NCBI GenBank assembly: GCA_946491675.1
Contig: CAMLYN010000040.1
Coordinates: forward strand, 1 to 8,912
Direction: 5' to 3'
DNA length: 8,912 nucleotides
From: an uncultured Mycoplasmatota bacterium
GTDB taxonomy: Bacteria; Bacillota_I; Bacilli_A; RF39; UBA660
Every line of letters begins with the position of its first letter. The first letter of the stretch is position 1. Of this stretch, positions 1 to 5,868 are shown piece after piece. The notes under the pieces are model-generated. The model had not been told where the DNA came from. It was given only the letters and a program-made list of their open reading frames with translations, and ran no database searches. The translations under genes were made by a program, and so were the position numbers.

Positions 1-49
1 ATCTCTCCAACTCCTTGGCTCACAGAACGACATGGCTACGATCCGACTT
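1..49. other. Sequencing adapter (MGI/BGISEQ) and probable partial barcode
   Basis: Bases 8-49, beginning CAACTCCTTGGCTCACAG and ending GCTACGATCCGACTT, match over their full 42 bases the common arm of the MGI/BGISEQ (DNBSEQ) library adapter as I remember it. In that adapter a 10-base sample barcode lies immediately before this arm, so bases 1-7 are probably barcode. The composition is about half GC, unlike the very AT-rich DNA starting at base 50. The stretch is therefore assembly contamination at a contig end, not genome sequence. The adapter sequence is recalled, not searched. Confidence 0.95.
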
Positions 50-1289
50 TAACTCGATTTAAGCCTAAAAAATCAATTATAGCTAAATAATTATCCTTTT
101 CAGTTAAATCACTCTCAATTATTAAATTTTCAACTTCTTTATTAAATTTAATCCAATAATCAAAATCCCCACTATTTTCTAATAGTAATTCAAATGATAA
201 GTAATAATTATTAATTACTTTATACAACTCTTCTGTTTCATTATGTTCAATTAAATATTTAATAGATCGCATATATAATTTCTTTATATAATCTTCTAAA
301 AAATAATGATCATATATATGTTTATTATTTAATGTTGTCCCAGTTTTTATTCTTAAACTCACTTCATAAAAAGCCGCTTCGAACCAGTTTTTGGGCTCAT
401 ATTTCATACGATACCATTTACTATCAATTGGAATATAATTTTTAAATGCAGTATATCTCACCATAATTCCAAGAAGATGATTTGTAAATACTGTAATATC
501 ATCAGTGGTTTCTTCAGTTATTATTTTTTTTTGCAATTTTTCTATGGTATCTATTAATTGAATTAGTTGATCACTATAAGAACTAAAAACACTATCATTT
601 TTATTTTTTTTAATTGCTGTTTTCAAATGTTCAAATCTAACATTTATTTCTTGATATATTGCTTTTGTCAACATATTTATATCTGAAAATAAAAATACTC
701 TTAATGCTAATTGGAAGTAAACGATAATAATTCTAATCGTAAAAAAAGCTGTCAATAATACTAAAATACAATTTATTTTTATGCTAAATATTAAAAAGAA
801 TATTTGAATAATAATTACACACAAAAAATTAATCATTGATTGTAAATATTTACTATTTACATATTCTGTTAAAACAGAAACTGAAACCTTGGAAACTATA
901 TTCATGTATTTCGCTGTTATAATTCCAGATAAATTTGCAAGAAACATACCTATTAAAAATCCGCCAACACCTAAACATGCTAATAAATACTGGTAGTAAT
1001 TATCTGTTATAAATGTTAGTTCGTTTAAAATTGTAGATATTATATCCATTTGTCTAAAATTATTATTAGAGAGCAATATATTTCCTAAATAATTTATAAT
1101 ACAAATAATTAAAAAAATATTTAATGTTTTTTTTATTATTTCGCAAAATATATTCTTATCTATCTTGATAAATCTTATGCAATCTTTGATTTTTAAAATT
1201 ATATTTTCAATCTTTATTAATATTTTTTCAACAACAGATACTCTTTTAAAATGTAATTTAGCACGATTAAAACTATATTTCTTAAACAT
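50..1289 (-). CDS. Multi-pass membrane protein with helical cytoplasmic domain, 3' end missing
   Basis: Unrecognised integral membrane protein. The chosen ATG (complement of 1287-1289) follows GGGGGATTA at a 6-base spacing. An ATG 10 codons upstream (1317-1319) is possible but has a weaker ribosome site. The N-terminus is short, Lys-rich and helical. Four hydrophobic segments follow at about residues 56-74, 101-123, 153-170 and 172-200; the second contains a Gly-rich GVGGFLIG stretch. About 210 charged, helical residues then probably lie in the cytoplasm. The reading frame appears to stop at 36-38, but that stop and the last four residues (KVGS) come from adapter, so the real protein continues beyond the contig. 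The layout loosely recalls large membrane proteins of unknown function found in accessory regions. I cannot assign a function. It has its own promoter and is separated from the next genes by a long AT-rich gap. Confidence 0.75.
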
Positions 1290-1359
1290 ATTAATCCCCC
1301 AATCAAAAATAGAGCGCATTCCATCATTAAATGAAATGTAACTCTATTATCTTATACAG

Positions 1360-1368
1360 ATTATAACA
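1360..1368 (-). promoter_or_regulatory. Extended -10 promoter for the membrane protein gene
   Basis: On the minus strand TGTTATAAT (TGnTATAAT, hexamer at 1365-1360) lies about 70 bases upstream of the membrane protein start. No good -35 is visible, which is usual for extended -10 promoters. Confidence 0.55.
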
Positions 1369-1635
1369 TATTTTATATATATTAATATAGTTCTATAATA
1401 TAATTCTATTATTAAAATACTTACATTGAGTTGTTATCTTTATATCAATATATTAACCTTTAAAAATTATTCTCTTTTTCATTTTTAATTTTTATGTATA
1501 CTTTATTATACAATATTATTTTTTTAAAAAAAATTTTAACTTTTTTATATTTTTCATAAGTCTAATATAGATTAATTTTTTATATATTTTTAAAAAAAAA
1601 GGTATATTTATTTTTTTTTATGATATAATTATATT
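1369..1635. other. Very AT-rich gap with no gene
   Basis: This stretch is nearly all A and T with long homopolymer runs (around 1526-1545 and 1591-1620). I see no credible coding frame, tRNA or rRNA. A plus-strand TGATATAAT at 1621-1629 could be an additional extended -10 for the RNA gene that follows. Confidence 0.6.
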
Positions 1636-1651
1636 GAGAATAGATATTCTC
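1636..1651. promoter_or_regulatory. Perfect inverted repeat, operator-like
   Basis: GAGAATA-GA-TATTCTC is a perfect 7-bp dyad with a 2-base centre, typical in size for a dimeric repressor site. It lies 7 bases upstream of the -35 element of the RNA promoter and just downstream of the TGATATAAT at 1621-1629. It could be an operator, or a 5' hairpin if transcription starts at the upstream promoter. Confidence 0.45.
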
Positions 1652-1658
1652 TATACTA

Positions 1659-1687
1659 TTGACATTATATTTTATTTATGTTAATGT
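1659..1687 (+). promoter_or_regulatory. Sigma-70-type promoter of an orphan RNA
   Basis: TTGACA (1659-1664), a 17-base spacer, then TAATGT (1682-1687) preceded by TGT, which gives an extended -10. The promoter is framed by the inverted repeat ACATTA (1662-1667) / TAATGT (1682-1687). The predicted transcript starts near 1694. Confidence 0.6.
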
Positions 1688-1693
1688 ATATCA

Positions 1694-1797
1694 TACTCAA
1701 TGACCAAGAGTTATATGAGTCCTGGAAACGCAACTTTTATCAGTTGCGTTATCCGTTTTATTGCGACATTAAAGTCTCCACTTAGGAGGCTTTTTTA
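1694..1797 (+). ncRNA. Candidate structured small RNA, about 100 nt, with own promoter and terminator
   Basis: A promoter at 1659-1687 and a rho-independent terminator at 1771-1796 bound a transcript of about 104 nt. Inside is a perfect 8-bp stem, AACGCAAC (1727-1734) with GTTGCGTT (1743-1750), and an 8-base loop. A weaker 5' hairpin could pair CATACTC (1692-1698) with GAG...TATG (1708-1717). This block is clearly more GC-rich than the AT desert beside it. No plus-strand gene follows within 1.3 kb, so it is not an obvious leader. Its 3' end overlaps the last codons of the convergent BECR-like gene, so the two transcripts are antisense over about 16 bases. It matches no riboswitch, tmRNA, SRP RNA or RNase P pattern that I recognise. 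Function unknown. Confidence 0.6.
1771..1796 (+). terminator. Rho-independent terminator of the orphan RNA
   Basis: GTCTCC (1774-1779) pairs with GGAGGC (1785-1790, one G-U pair) around loop ACTTA and is followed by six T. Three A before the stem can extend pairing into the T-tract. The hairpin covers the stop codon of the opposing gene at 1782-1784. Confidence 0.75.
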
Positions 1798-2294
1798 TAT
1801 TTATTATATTCTTTCAAAATCTTGTCTAAATAACCTGGTTCATCAATCAAATAAGAACTAATTATAAACATCTCATTTTTCTTTTTTTCTAAAATTATTA
1901 TATAGCTATATAATTTATCACTATATAATAATTTAGTTCTTTTTGTATTTTTATATGGTGCAGTCCAAGCTTTTATTTTTGTACAATTACTATCATTACA
2001 ATCCTTGCATTTTGAATAATTATTAATCATAGGAACAATATAATTAATAAAAAAAGCACGCGGTTCTTTCATTCTAATTTTAATTCCTAATTTTTTTTGA
2101 GTTTTTGTTGTCAAATGGAAAAAACCTTGCATACGATTATCTTCAAAAGGTGTGGTAAACACACTTACTTTCATTCCATTTATTTTTAAATCACCGTGAT
2201 AAATATTTTGTATAAAATATCTATATAATTCATCATCCGTGGTAGAATCTGGTAAGGGAATATTTAAACCGCACTTATTTCTAGTCAATGTCAT
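1782..2294 (-). CDS. BECR-fold (PBECR-like) RNase candidate
   Basis: A 170-residue protein. Its layout resembles small phage- and plasmid-borne proteins of the Barnase-EndoU-ColicinE5/D-RelE (BECR) superfamily. It has an early FFHLTTK segment (His60), a central helical region, then RTKLLYSDKLYSYIIILEKK (residues 119-138) and SSYLID (146-151), with a Lys-rich C-terminal helix. Cys96, Cys99 and Cys104 form a C-x2-C-x4-C cluster that may bind metal. The ATG at 2292-2294 is preceded by GGAG at 8 bases. The start lies inside the end of the DUF3800-type gene (14-bp overlap), so translation is probably coupled and the two likely act together. The fold call rests on pattern memory. The activity could be RNA cleavage as a toxin or anti-phage effector, but that is inference. 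Confidence 0.55.
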   Translation of the reverse strand: MTLTRNKCGLNIPLPDSTTDDELYRYFIQNIYHGDLKINGMKVSVFTTPFEDNRMQGFFHLTTKTQKKLGIKIRMKEPRAFFINYIVPMINNYSKCKDCNDSNCTKIKAWTAPYKNTKRTKLLYSDKLYSYIIILEKKKNEMFIISSYLIDEPGYLDKILKEYNKYKKAS

Positions 2295-2982
2295 CTCTTG
2301 ATCTCCAAATAAATATATTAAATTTTGTATTGCTACAATAAGAAGTTATATCAAAATCATTTTTATATAACTTCTGAATTTCACTAATTATATTCAATTT
2401 AACACAATTGTTTCTCAATTTGCGGTAATGATAAGATAATGCCCCAATTAATATATCATTAATTTGAAGAATTGACGATTCATATGACCTAATTGGTTGC
2501 ACTTTTTTTATAGTTTTCTTGTTTGTATCAGAAATTTTTTTTCTTAAATAACTTAACATTACTTGATGATAGTAATATGAATTAGTATCTTTTATATCAG
2601 GATAAATATTATAGGAATGTTCTGGATTAATTATGTATTTTAACATATTATAGTATGCTTTATGATAAAAATCATTCTCTGTTTGATTATACTTCTCATG
2701 GTTTAATTTATTTTTATCAATAACAATAACTCTAAATTTCAAATCATCATTATTAAAAAAATAATTTATGATATCCAAATATAACTTTTCTGTTTTTTTA
2801 TCAACCTTATTCCATTTTAATTCAATATTTCTTGATAAGTTATAATTTTCTTTTAAGTGCTTAATGTATTCATTAATTTTTTTTACTTTAAATTTTGGAC
2901 AATAAACCGCACCAATTAACATATAATCACTTTTGTTGCTTGCTAAGTGGCAACTTTCATCACAATATATATTATATTCCAT
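2281..2982 (-). CDS. DUF3800-type protein, RNase H-like fold
   Basis: A 233-residue protein of the DUF3800 type. It opens with a beta strand ending in the acidic pair CDES (Asp8, Glu9), followed by a second strand MLIGAVYC. ELKWNKVDKK (54-63) matches the family's basic motif. FRVIVIDK (83-90), YPDIKD (127-132) and QINDILIGALSYHYR (173-187) carry further acidic residues (Asp89, Asp129, Asp132, Asp176) fitting a metal-dependent RNase H-like site. The family is common in phages, mobile elements and defence islands, with no settled biochemical role that I know of. The ATG has AAAGGTGAT about 5 bases upstream. It is the first gene of a two-gene minus-strand operon and is divergent from the restriction-modification operon. 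Confidence 0.8.
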   Translation of the reverse strand: MEYNIYCDESCHLASNKSDYMLIGAVYCPKFKVKKINEYIKHLKENYNLSRNIELKWNKVDKKTEKLYLDIINYFFNNDDLKFRVIVIDKNKLNHEKYNQTENDFYHKAYYNMLKYIINPEHSYNIYPDIKDTNSYYYHQVMLSYLRKKISDTNKKTIKKVQPIRSYESSILQINDILIGALSYHYRKLRNNCVKLNIISEIQKLYKNDFDITSYCSNTKFNIFIWRSRDDID

Positions 2983-3006
2983 TTTATCACCTTTTCTTTG
3001 ATAGCT

Positions 3007-3015
3007 ATTATATCA
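3007..3015 (-). promoter_or_regulatory. Extended -10 promoter for the DUF3800-BECR pair
   Basis: Minus-strand TGATATAAT (hexamer at 3012-3007) lies 25 bases upstream of the DUF3800 start. The -35 is poor. It is back to back with the plus-strand -10 at 3067-3072, so both promoters share about 55 bp of control DNA. Confidence 0.6.
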
Positions 3016-3063
3016 TATTTTTGCTTATAATACTTGAATAATATCCTAAATAATTTATATTTG

Positions 3064-3072
3064 TGGTATAAT
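3064..3072 (+). promoter_or_regulatory. Extended -10 promoter for the restriction-modification operon
   Basis: TGGTATAAT (TGnTATAAT) with no clear -35. Transcription would start near 3079, just before the GAGG ribosome site at 3088-3091. This argues against the alternative GTG start at 3077 for the endonuclease. I see no C-protein gene and no obvious C-box. Confidence 0.65.
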
Positions 3073-3100
3073 TAAAGTGCTAGAAATGAGGATAATTATT

Positions 3101-4003
3101 ATGGGAAAAACATTTAGTAAATCAGAGCATAAAATTATTGAAATGTTGGAAGCCTGCAAATCTTTTAAGTATAATAATAAAAAATATGATATAAAACTTT
3201 TAGGAAAACCTTCATCAAAAGATGGTGAACCTAAAACAGATATATATATTTATGCCGAAAACATTGTTAATGAAAATGATTTTTTAGAATTCAAAATTTC
3301 ATTTAAACAAAAAAATTATGAATTTTTAGAAAATAAAATTTCAGCCATTCGTGCAGAAGAAATATTTGGTTCACAATGGAAAAATATTATTACAAATTCT
3401 ATTAATAAAATTAAAGATAAGTTTAATGAAAAAAAATTAATTTACAAAAACAAAAAAGGAAAAACTGAAGCTGGTTCTTTTACTCTGGGTTGGAAATTTG
3501 AATTATTAAATGTTAAAAGTGGAAATTTAAGTGAAGAAATAAAATTAAGTAGAAATCAAATGTATGATGTGTTCTCTGGAACAAATCTTGATGATGATAA
3601 AAAGAATGCTATAGTTTGTGGACATAGAATTAAAAATTCCGGCATAGCAAACTATATTTTGATTGATGATGAATATTCTTCTGTAGAAGATATGCTATCA
3701 AAAATAATTACCATGGATGAATATGTTAAAAATCATAAAAAATTATTTTTTGCATGTAAAGCACTTAATTACAGAAGCTTTAAGCATAAATTTGATGGAA
3801 ATAGGCCTTTAAGTGTATTTGTTAACTGGACAATTGTAAACAATAAATTAAATGGTAAATTAATTTTTGATGAGCCTCTCTTACATAAAGGAAATGAAAT
3901 ATATAATAATTTATTAAATTGCCTTAAAGAAATTCATGTCGATAATACTAATGATATAAATAGTAATAATGTGGAAGGAAATATTGTATATGAGGAAGAA
4001 TAA
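3101..4003 (+). CDS. Type II restriction endonuclease, PD-(D/E)XK type
   Basis: Probable type II restriction enzyme, 300 residues. It would cut DNA at the site protected by the methyltransferase encoded directly downstream. The catalytic core is visible as PKTDIYIY (Asp47), a 15-residue spacer, then LEFK (Glu63, Lys65), which is the D-X15-E-X-K arrangement of PD-(D/E)XK nucleases. It is followed by a Lys- and Gln-rich strand and [16 protein letters not shown], probably helical. The ATG at 3101 has GAGG 9 bases upstream and lies downstream of the predicted transcription start, so I prefer it to the GTG at 3077. The gene overlaps the methyltransferase gene by 14 bp in another frame. I cannot name the recognition site or prototype enzyme from the sequence alone. 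Confidence 0.85.
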   Translation: MGKTFSKSEHKIIEMLEACKSFKYNNKKYDIKLLGKPSSKDGEPKTDIYIYAENIVNENDFLEFKISFKQKNYEFLENKISAIRAEEIFGSQWKNIITNSINKIKDKFNEKKLIYKNKKGKTEAGSFTLGWKFELLNVKSGNLSEEIKLSRNQMYDVFSGTNLDDDKKNAIVCGHRIKNSGIANYILIDDEYSSVEDMLSKIITMDEYVKNHKKLFFACKALNYRSFKHKFDGNRPLSVFVNWTIVNNKLNGKLIFDEPLLHKGNEIYNNLLNCLKEIHVDNTNDINSNNVEGNIVYEEE

Positions 4004-4997
4004 TTATAATATAGTTAGTTTTTTTTCTGGTGCTGGTGGAATGGATTTAGGATTTGAAAAAGCCGGATTTAAAATTATCTTTGCAAATGAATTTGATAAA
4101 AGTATTTGGGAAACCTATGAAAAAAATCATAAAACACCTTTAGATAAAAGAGATATTCGAACAATAGATATCAATGAAATACCTGATTGTGATGGTATTA
4201 TTGGTGGACCTCCTTGTCAAAGCTGGAGCGAAGCTGGTATGATGAAAGGTATCGAAGATGATAGAGGACAATTATTTTTTGATTTTATAAGAATGCTAAA
4301 AGGAAAACAGCCAAAATTTTTTGTTGCTGAAAACGTTTCAGGTATGTTATCAAAAAGGCATGAGAAAGCAGTACATAATATTATTAAAATGTTTGAAGAT
4401 GCTGGCTACACTATGAAAATTAAATTACTAAATGCAAATGATTATAATGTTCCACAAGATAGATTACGTGTTTTTTATATTGGATTTAGAAAAGATTTAA
4501 AAATTAATTTTGAATTTCCTACTCCCCTTGATTACAAACCAACTTTAAAAGATGCTATATGGGATTTGAGAAATTCAGCTATACCTGCACGTGATAAAAA
4601 TAAAACAAATGGTGATAAATGCAAATTTATAAATCACGAATATATGACTGGTTCCTTTTCTTCAATTTATATGTCTAGAAATAGAGTTAGATCATGGAAT
4701 GAACCGTCATTTACTATACAAGCTGGCGGAAGACAAGCACCACTTCATCCTCAAGCACCTAAAATGATTCAAATTGAACAAAATAAAAGAATTTTTGTTC
4801 CAGGAAAAGAAAATTTATATAGAAGATTATCAGTACGTGAATGTGCTCGTATTCAATGCTTTCCAGATGATTTTAAGTTTTATTATAATGATTTAGCTAC
4901 TGCTTACAAAATGATTGGTAATGCTGTACCAGTTAATTTAGCATACCATGTTGCTTTGGCAATCAAAGATGCTTTAGGCAACATAAAAGATGATTAA
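3990..4997 (+). CDS. DNA cytosine-5 methyltransferase (modification partner of the R-M system)
   Basis: Transfers a methyl group from S-adenosylmethionine to C5 of cytosine, protecting host DNA from the upstream endonuclease. At 335 residues it is close to M.HhaI in size and has all main C5-MTase motifs: [13 protein letters not shown] (SAM binding, residues 11-22), [11 protein letters not shown] with catalytic Cys76, VI AENV (Glu114), VIII QDRLR (156-160), and X GNAVP (310-314). The target recognition region lies at about 180-270 and includes [18 protein letters not shown]. The ATG at 3990 has AAGGAA 9 bases upstream. An earlier in-frame ATG at 3969 has no ribosome site. It overlaps the end of the endonuclease gene, suggesting translational coupling. 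A strong terminator begins at its last codons. Sequence specificity is not readable by eye. Confidence 0.95.
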   Translation: MRKNNYNIVSFFSGAGGMDLGFEKAGFKIIFANEFDKSIWETYEKNHKTPLDKRDIRTIDINEIPDCDGIIGGPPCQSWSEAGMMKGIEDDRGQLFFDFIRMLKGKQPKFFVAENVSGMLSKRHEKAVHNIIKMFEDAGYTMKIKLLNANDYNVPQDRLRVFYIGFRKDLKINFEFPTPLDYKPTLKDAIWDLRNSAIPARDKNKTNGDKCKFINHEYMTGSFSSIYMSRNRVRSWNEPSFTIQAGGRQAPLHPQAPKMIQIEQNKRIFVPGKENLYRRLSVRECARIQCFPDDFKFYYNDLATAYKMIGNAVPVNLAYHVALAIKDALGNIKDD

Positions 4998-5016
4998 TAT
5001 CATTGAATCATCTTTT
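4985..5016 (+). terminator. Terminator of the restriction-modification operon
   Basis: AAAAGATGATT (4985-4995) and AATCATCTTTT (5006-5016) form an 11-bp perfect stem around a 10-base loop that contains the methyltransferase stop codon region. The A and T ends let it act in both directions. Confidence 0.75.
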
Positions 5017-5044
5017 GTATAGGGCTTGGGGTTACCCCATAATA

Positions 5045-5081
5045 GGAAATGTAACAAAATTTCTTTGTGCTATACATTTCC
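5045..5081. repeat. Nested inverted repeat
   Basis: Outer arms GGAAATGTA (5045-5053) and TACATTTCC (5073-5081) are perfect over 9 bp. Directly inside, ACAAA (5054-5058) pairs with TTTGT (5064-5068), leaving GCTA as a one-sided bulge. The result is a 14-bp hairpin. No T-tract follows, so it is not a normal terminator. It could be a single-strand origin or protein-binding structure. Confidence 0.7.
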
Positions 5082-5109
5082 ATTGCTTGCTAACAGATAT
5101 AAAATTTAC

Positions 5110-5138
5110 TAACTTCTTCCCCGCTGGGTAAAAAGTTA
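5110..5138. repeat. Inverted repeat with GC core
   Basis: TAACTT (5110-5115) pairs with AAGTTA (5133-5138). Inside, CCC (5120-5122) pairs with GGG (5126-5128) around loop GCT. The GC core stands out in otherwise AT-rich DNA. Confidence 0.55.
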
Positions 5139-5214
5139 ATTTATAATTTTAAAAAATTATCAAAAAAAGCAATAAATTTAACTATATTTTTTTACCATAT
5201 TTTGGGGTTTTTAA

Positions 5215-5249
5215 CAAATTTTTTTGAAAATTTTTTAGCAAAAAATTTG
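5215..5249. repeat. AT-rich inverted repeat with two competing pairings
   Basis: CAAATTTTTT (5215-5224) is complementary over 10 bases to AAAAAATTTG (5240-5249). A second copy, AAATTTTTT (5228-5236), pairs with the same arm over 9 bases with loop AGC. The site could switch between a long and a short hairpin, or act as an easily melted element. Confidence 0.6.
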
Positions 5250-5307
5250 AAGGTGTTTTTTACCAAACCCTTATAAAATCAAGGCCTAAAGTAAAAAAAA
5301 ATTGGGA

Positions 5308-5363
5308 AATTTTTGGACAATTTTTGGATAATTAAAAGAGATTTTTAAGAGATTATTTTGGAT
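5308..5363 (+). repeat. 11-bp-phased direct repeats (iteron-like)
   Basis: AATTTTTGGA occurs at 5308-5317 and 5319-5328, an 11-bp step. AAGAGATT occurs at 5336-5343 and 5347-5354, again 11 bp apart. A TTTTGGAT-like copy ends the set at 5356-5363. The step near one helical turn puts the copies on the same DNA face, as for a cooperative protein-binding site. The repeats lie directly upstream of, and slightly overlap, the promoter of the Rep-like HTH gene, so binding could control both replication and transcription. Confidence 0.5.
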
Positions 5364-5364
5364 A

Positions 5365-5392
5365 TTGATTTATGAAAATGGTATGTTATAAT
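5365..5392 (+). promoter_or_regulatory. Promoter of the leader peptide-HTH transcript
   Basis: TTGATT (5365-5370), a 16-base spacer, then TATAAT (5387-5392) preceded by TGT, an extended -10. Transcription would start near 5399, placing AGGA (5403-5406) and the leader ATG (5412) at the very 5' end of the RNA. Confidence 0.75.
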
Positions 5393-5411
5393 ATTGTAAA
5401 CTAGGAAAATT

Positions 5412-5471
5412 ATGAAATTTGATGACTGGTTTATATATGAGAAGTTTTTGACTTCTCTTTTTTTATTGTAA
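5412..5471 (+). CDS. Leader peptide of 19 residues (attenuation)
   Basis: A 19-codon frame encoding MKFDDWFIYEKFLTSLFLL, with AGGA (5403-5406) 5 bases before its ATG and a TAA stop at 5469-5471. Its codons run through both arms and the T-tract of the terminator at 5439-5464. A ribosome close behind RNA polymerase would stop the hairpin forming and let transcription continue into the HTH gene. Poor translation would terminate it. The stop codon abuts the HTH gene's ribosome site. No run of one regulatory amino acid is present. The peptide itself probably has no function apart from being translated, although a real micropeptide cannot be excluded. Confidence 0.6.
   Translation: MKFDDWFIYEKFLTSLFLL
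5439..5464 (+). terminator. Attenuator (rho-independent terminator inside the leader)
   Basis: GAGAAGT (5439-5445) and ACTTCTC (5451-5457) form a perfect 7-bp stem with loop TTTTG, followed by seven T. It lies between the promoter and the HTH gene, overlapping the leader peptide codons. Confidence 0.85.
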
Positions 5472-5485
5472 GAAAGGAGAATATA

Positions 5486-5755
5486 ATGGATAACTTTATT
5501 ATGATTCCTACAAGTTTAATTACTTTTAAGATGCCTAGAAGTGCAATGTTACTTCTAGGTATTTTATATTCTAATTCTAGACAATTAGGTTATGCTTATG
5601 GAACGAATAAATATTATGCTAAACAATTAAGTTGTTCTACTAGGACTATTACTAACCTATTAAAGTATTTAGTAAATAACAATTATATTACTATTGTTAA
5701 TGGAAATAGTTTTAAAAGAAAAATATATATTAGAAATAATGTTCTAATTACTTAG
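5486..5755 (+). CDS. Small winged-helix protein, HTH_36-like (replication initiator N-terminus type)
   Basis: An 89-residue DNA-binding protein. FIMIPTSLI, then a helix SAMLLLGILYSNSRQLGYAY, then ATG-like TNKYYAKQLSCSTRTITNLLKYLVNNNYITI (41-70) form a typical helix-turn-helix. RKIYI (79-83) would complete the beta wing. This layout is that of HTH_36 domains found at the N-termini of plasmid and phage replication initiators and in small element regulators. The protein ends right after the wing, so it lacks the C-terminal half of a full Rep protein. AGAAAGGAG lies 6 bases before the ATG. It sits under the attenuated promoter and beside the phased repeats, which are candidate binding sites. It may act as initiator, plasmid-like copy regulator or transcription factor. 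Confidence 0.7.
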   Translation: MDNFIMIPTSLITFKMPRSAMLLLGILYSNSRQLGYAYGTNKYYAKQLSCSTRTITNLLKYLVNNNYITIVNGNSFKRKIYIRNNVLIT

Positions 5756-5761
5756 TAAATA

Positions 5762-5781
5762 GTTTCTAGGTATATAGAAAC
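5762..5781. repeat. Inverted repeat after the HTH gene
   Basis: GTTTCTA (5762-5768) and TAGAAAC (5775-5781) form a 7-bp perfect dyad with a 6-base centre, starting 6 bases after the HTH stop codon. No T-tract follows, so it is more likely an operator or RNA-processing hairpin than a terminator. Confidence 0.5.
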
Positions 5782-5824
5782 AGACTTCTTACATAATAAA
5801 TAAGTTAAATATATAAATTAAAAA

Positions 5825-5848
5825 TATAATGATAAGATCTTGCAAGAT
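5825..5848 (+). promoter_or_regulatory. Probable promoter and 5' palindrome for the SSB-like gene
   Basis: TATAAT at 5825-5830 has no good -35. Seven bases later is the perfect palindrome ATCTTGCAAGAT (5837-5848), at the predicted transcription start. The palindrome could be a repressor site. AAGATC (5834-5839) could alternatively pair with GGTCTT (5851-5856, one G-U) just before the ribosome site GGAGG at 5859-5863. Confidence 0.45.
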
Positions 5849-5868
5849 GAGGTCTTTGGGAGGTGTTT

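Larger units (their letters stand above)
5017..5364. other. Gene-free AT-rich region, candidate replication or transfer origin
   Basis: About 350 bp with no credible gene but dense symmetry. It holds a GGGG-TTA-CCCC hairpin (5028-5038), a nested hairpin at 5045-5081, a dyad at 5110-5138, AT-rich inverted repeats at 5143-5160 and 5215-5249, repeated TTTTTTACCA, and 11-bp-phased direct repeats at 5308-5363. A Rep-like HTH gene and an SSB-like gene follow directly. This is the arrangement expected of an origin (ori or single-strand origin) on a small mobile element, but function is inferred from context only. Confidence 0.45.

Noticed and set aside
1694..1797. The orphan RNA as a CRISPR tracrRNA
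   Set aside because: It has stem-loops and a terminator like a tracrRNA, but no repeat array, anti-repeat partner or Cas9 gene is in the window, and the usual nexus sequence is not evident.
1700..1861. 53-codon plus-strand frame (MTKSYMSPGNATF...) across the orphan RNA
   Set aside because: No Shine-Dalgarno site precedes it, it runs 60 bases past the RNA's terminator into the opposing gene, and its codons are dictated by the hairpin arms. It is more likely a spurious translation of a structured RNA. A frame-conservation test would settle it.
3077..3100. Upstream GTG start of the endonuclease
   Set aside because: It lies at or before the predicted transcription start of the TGGTATAAT promoter, while the ATG at 3101 has GAGG at a suitable distance.
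5096..5130. Similarity of GCTAACAG and the nearby GC-core dyad to ICE oriT nic regions
   Set aside because: Only a few bases agree with nic motifs I remember, and no relaxase gene is visible. Kept only as part of the general origin-like region.
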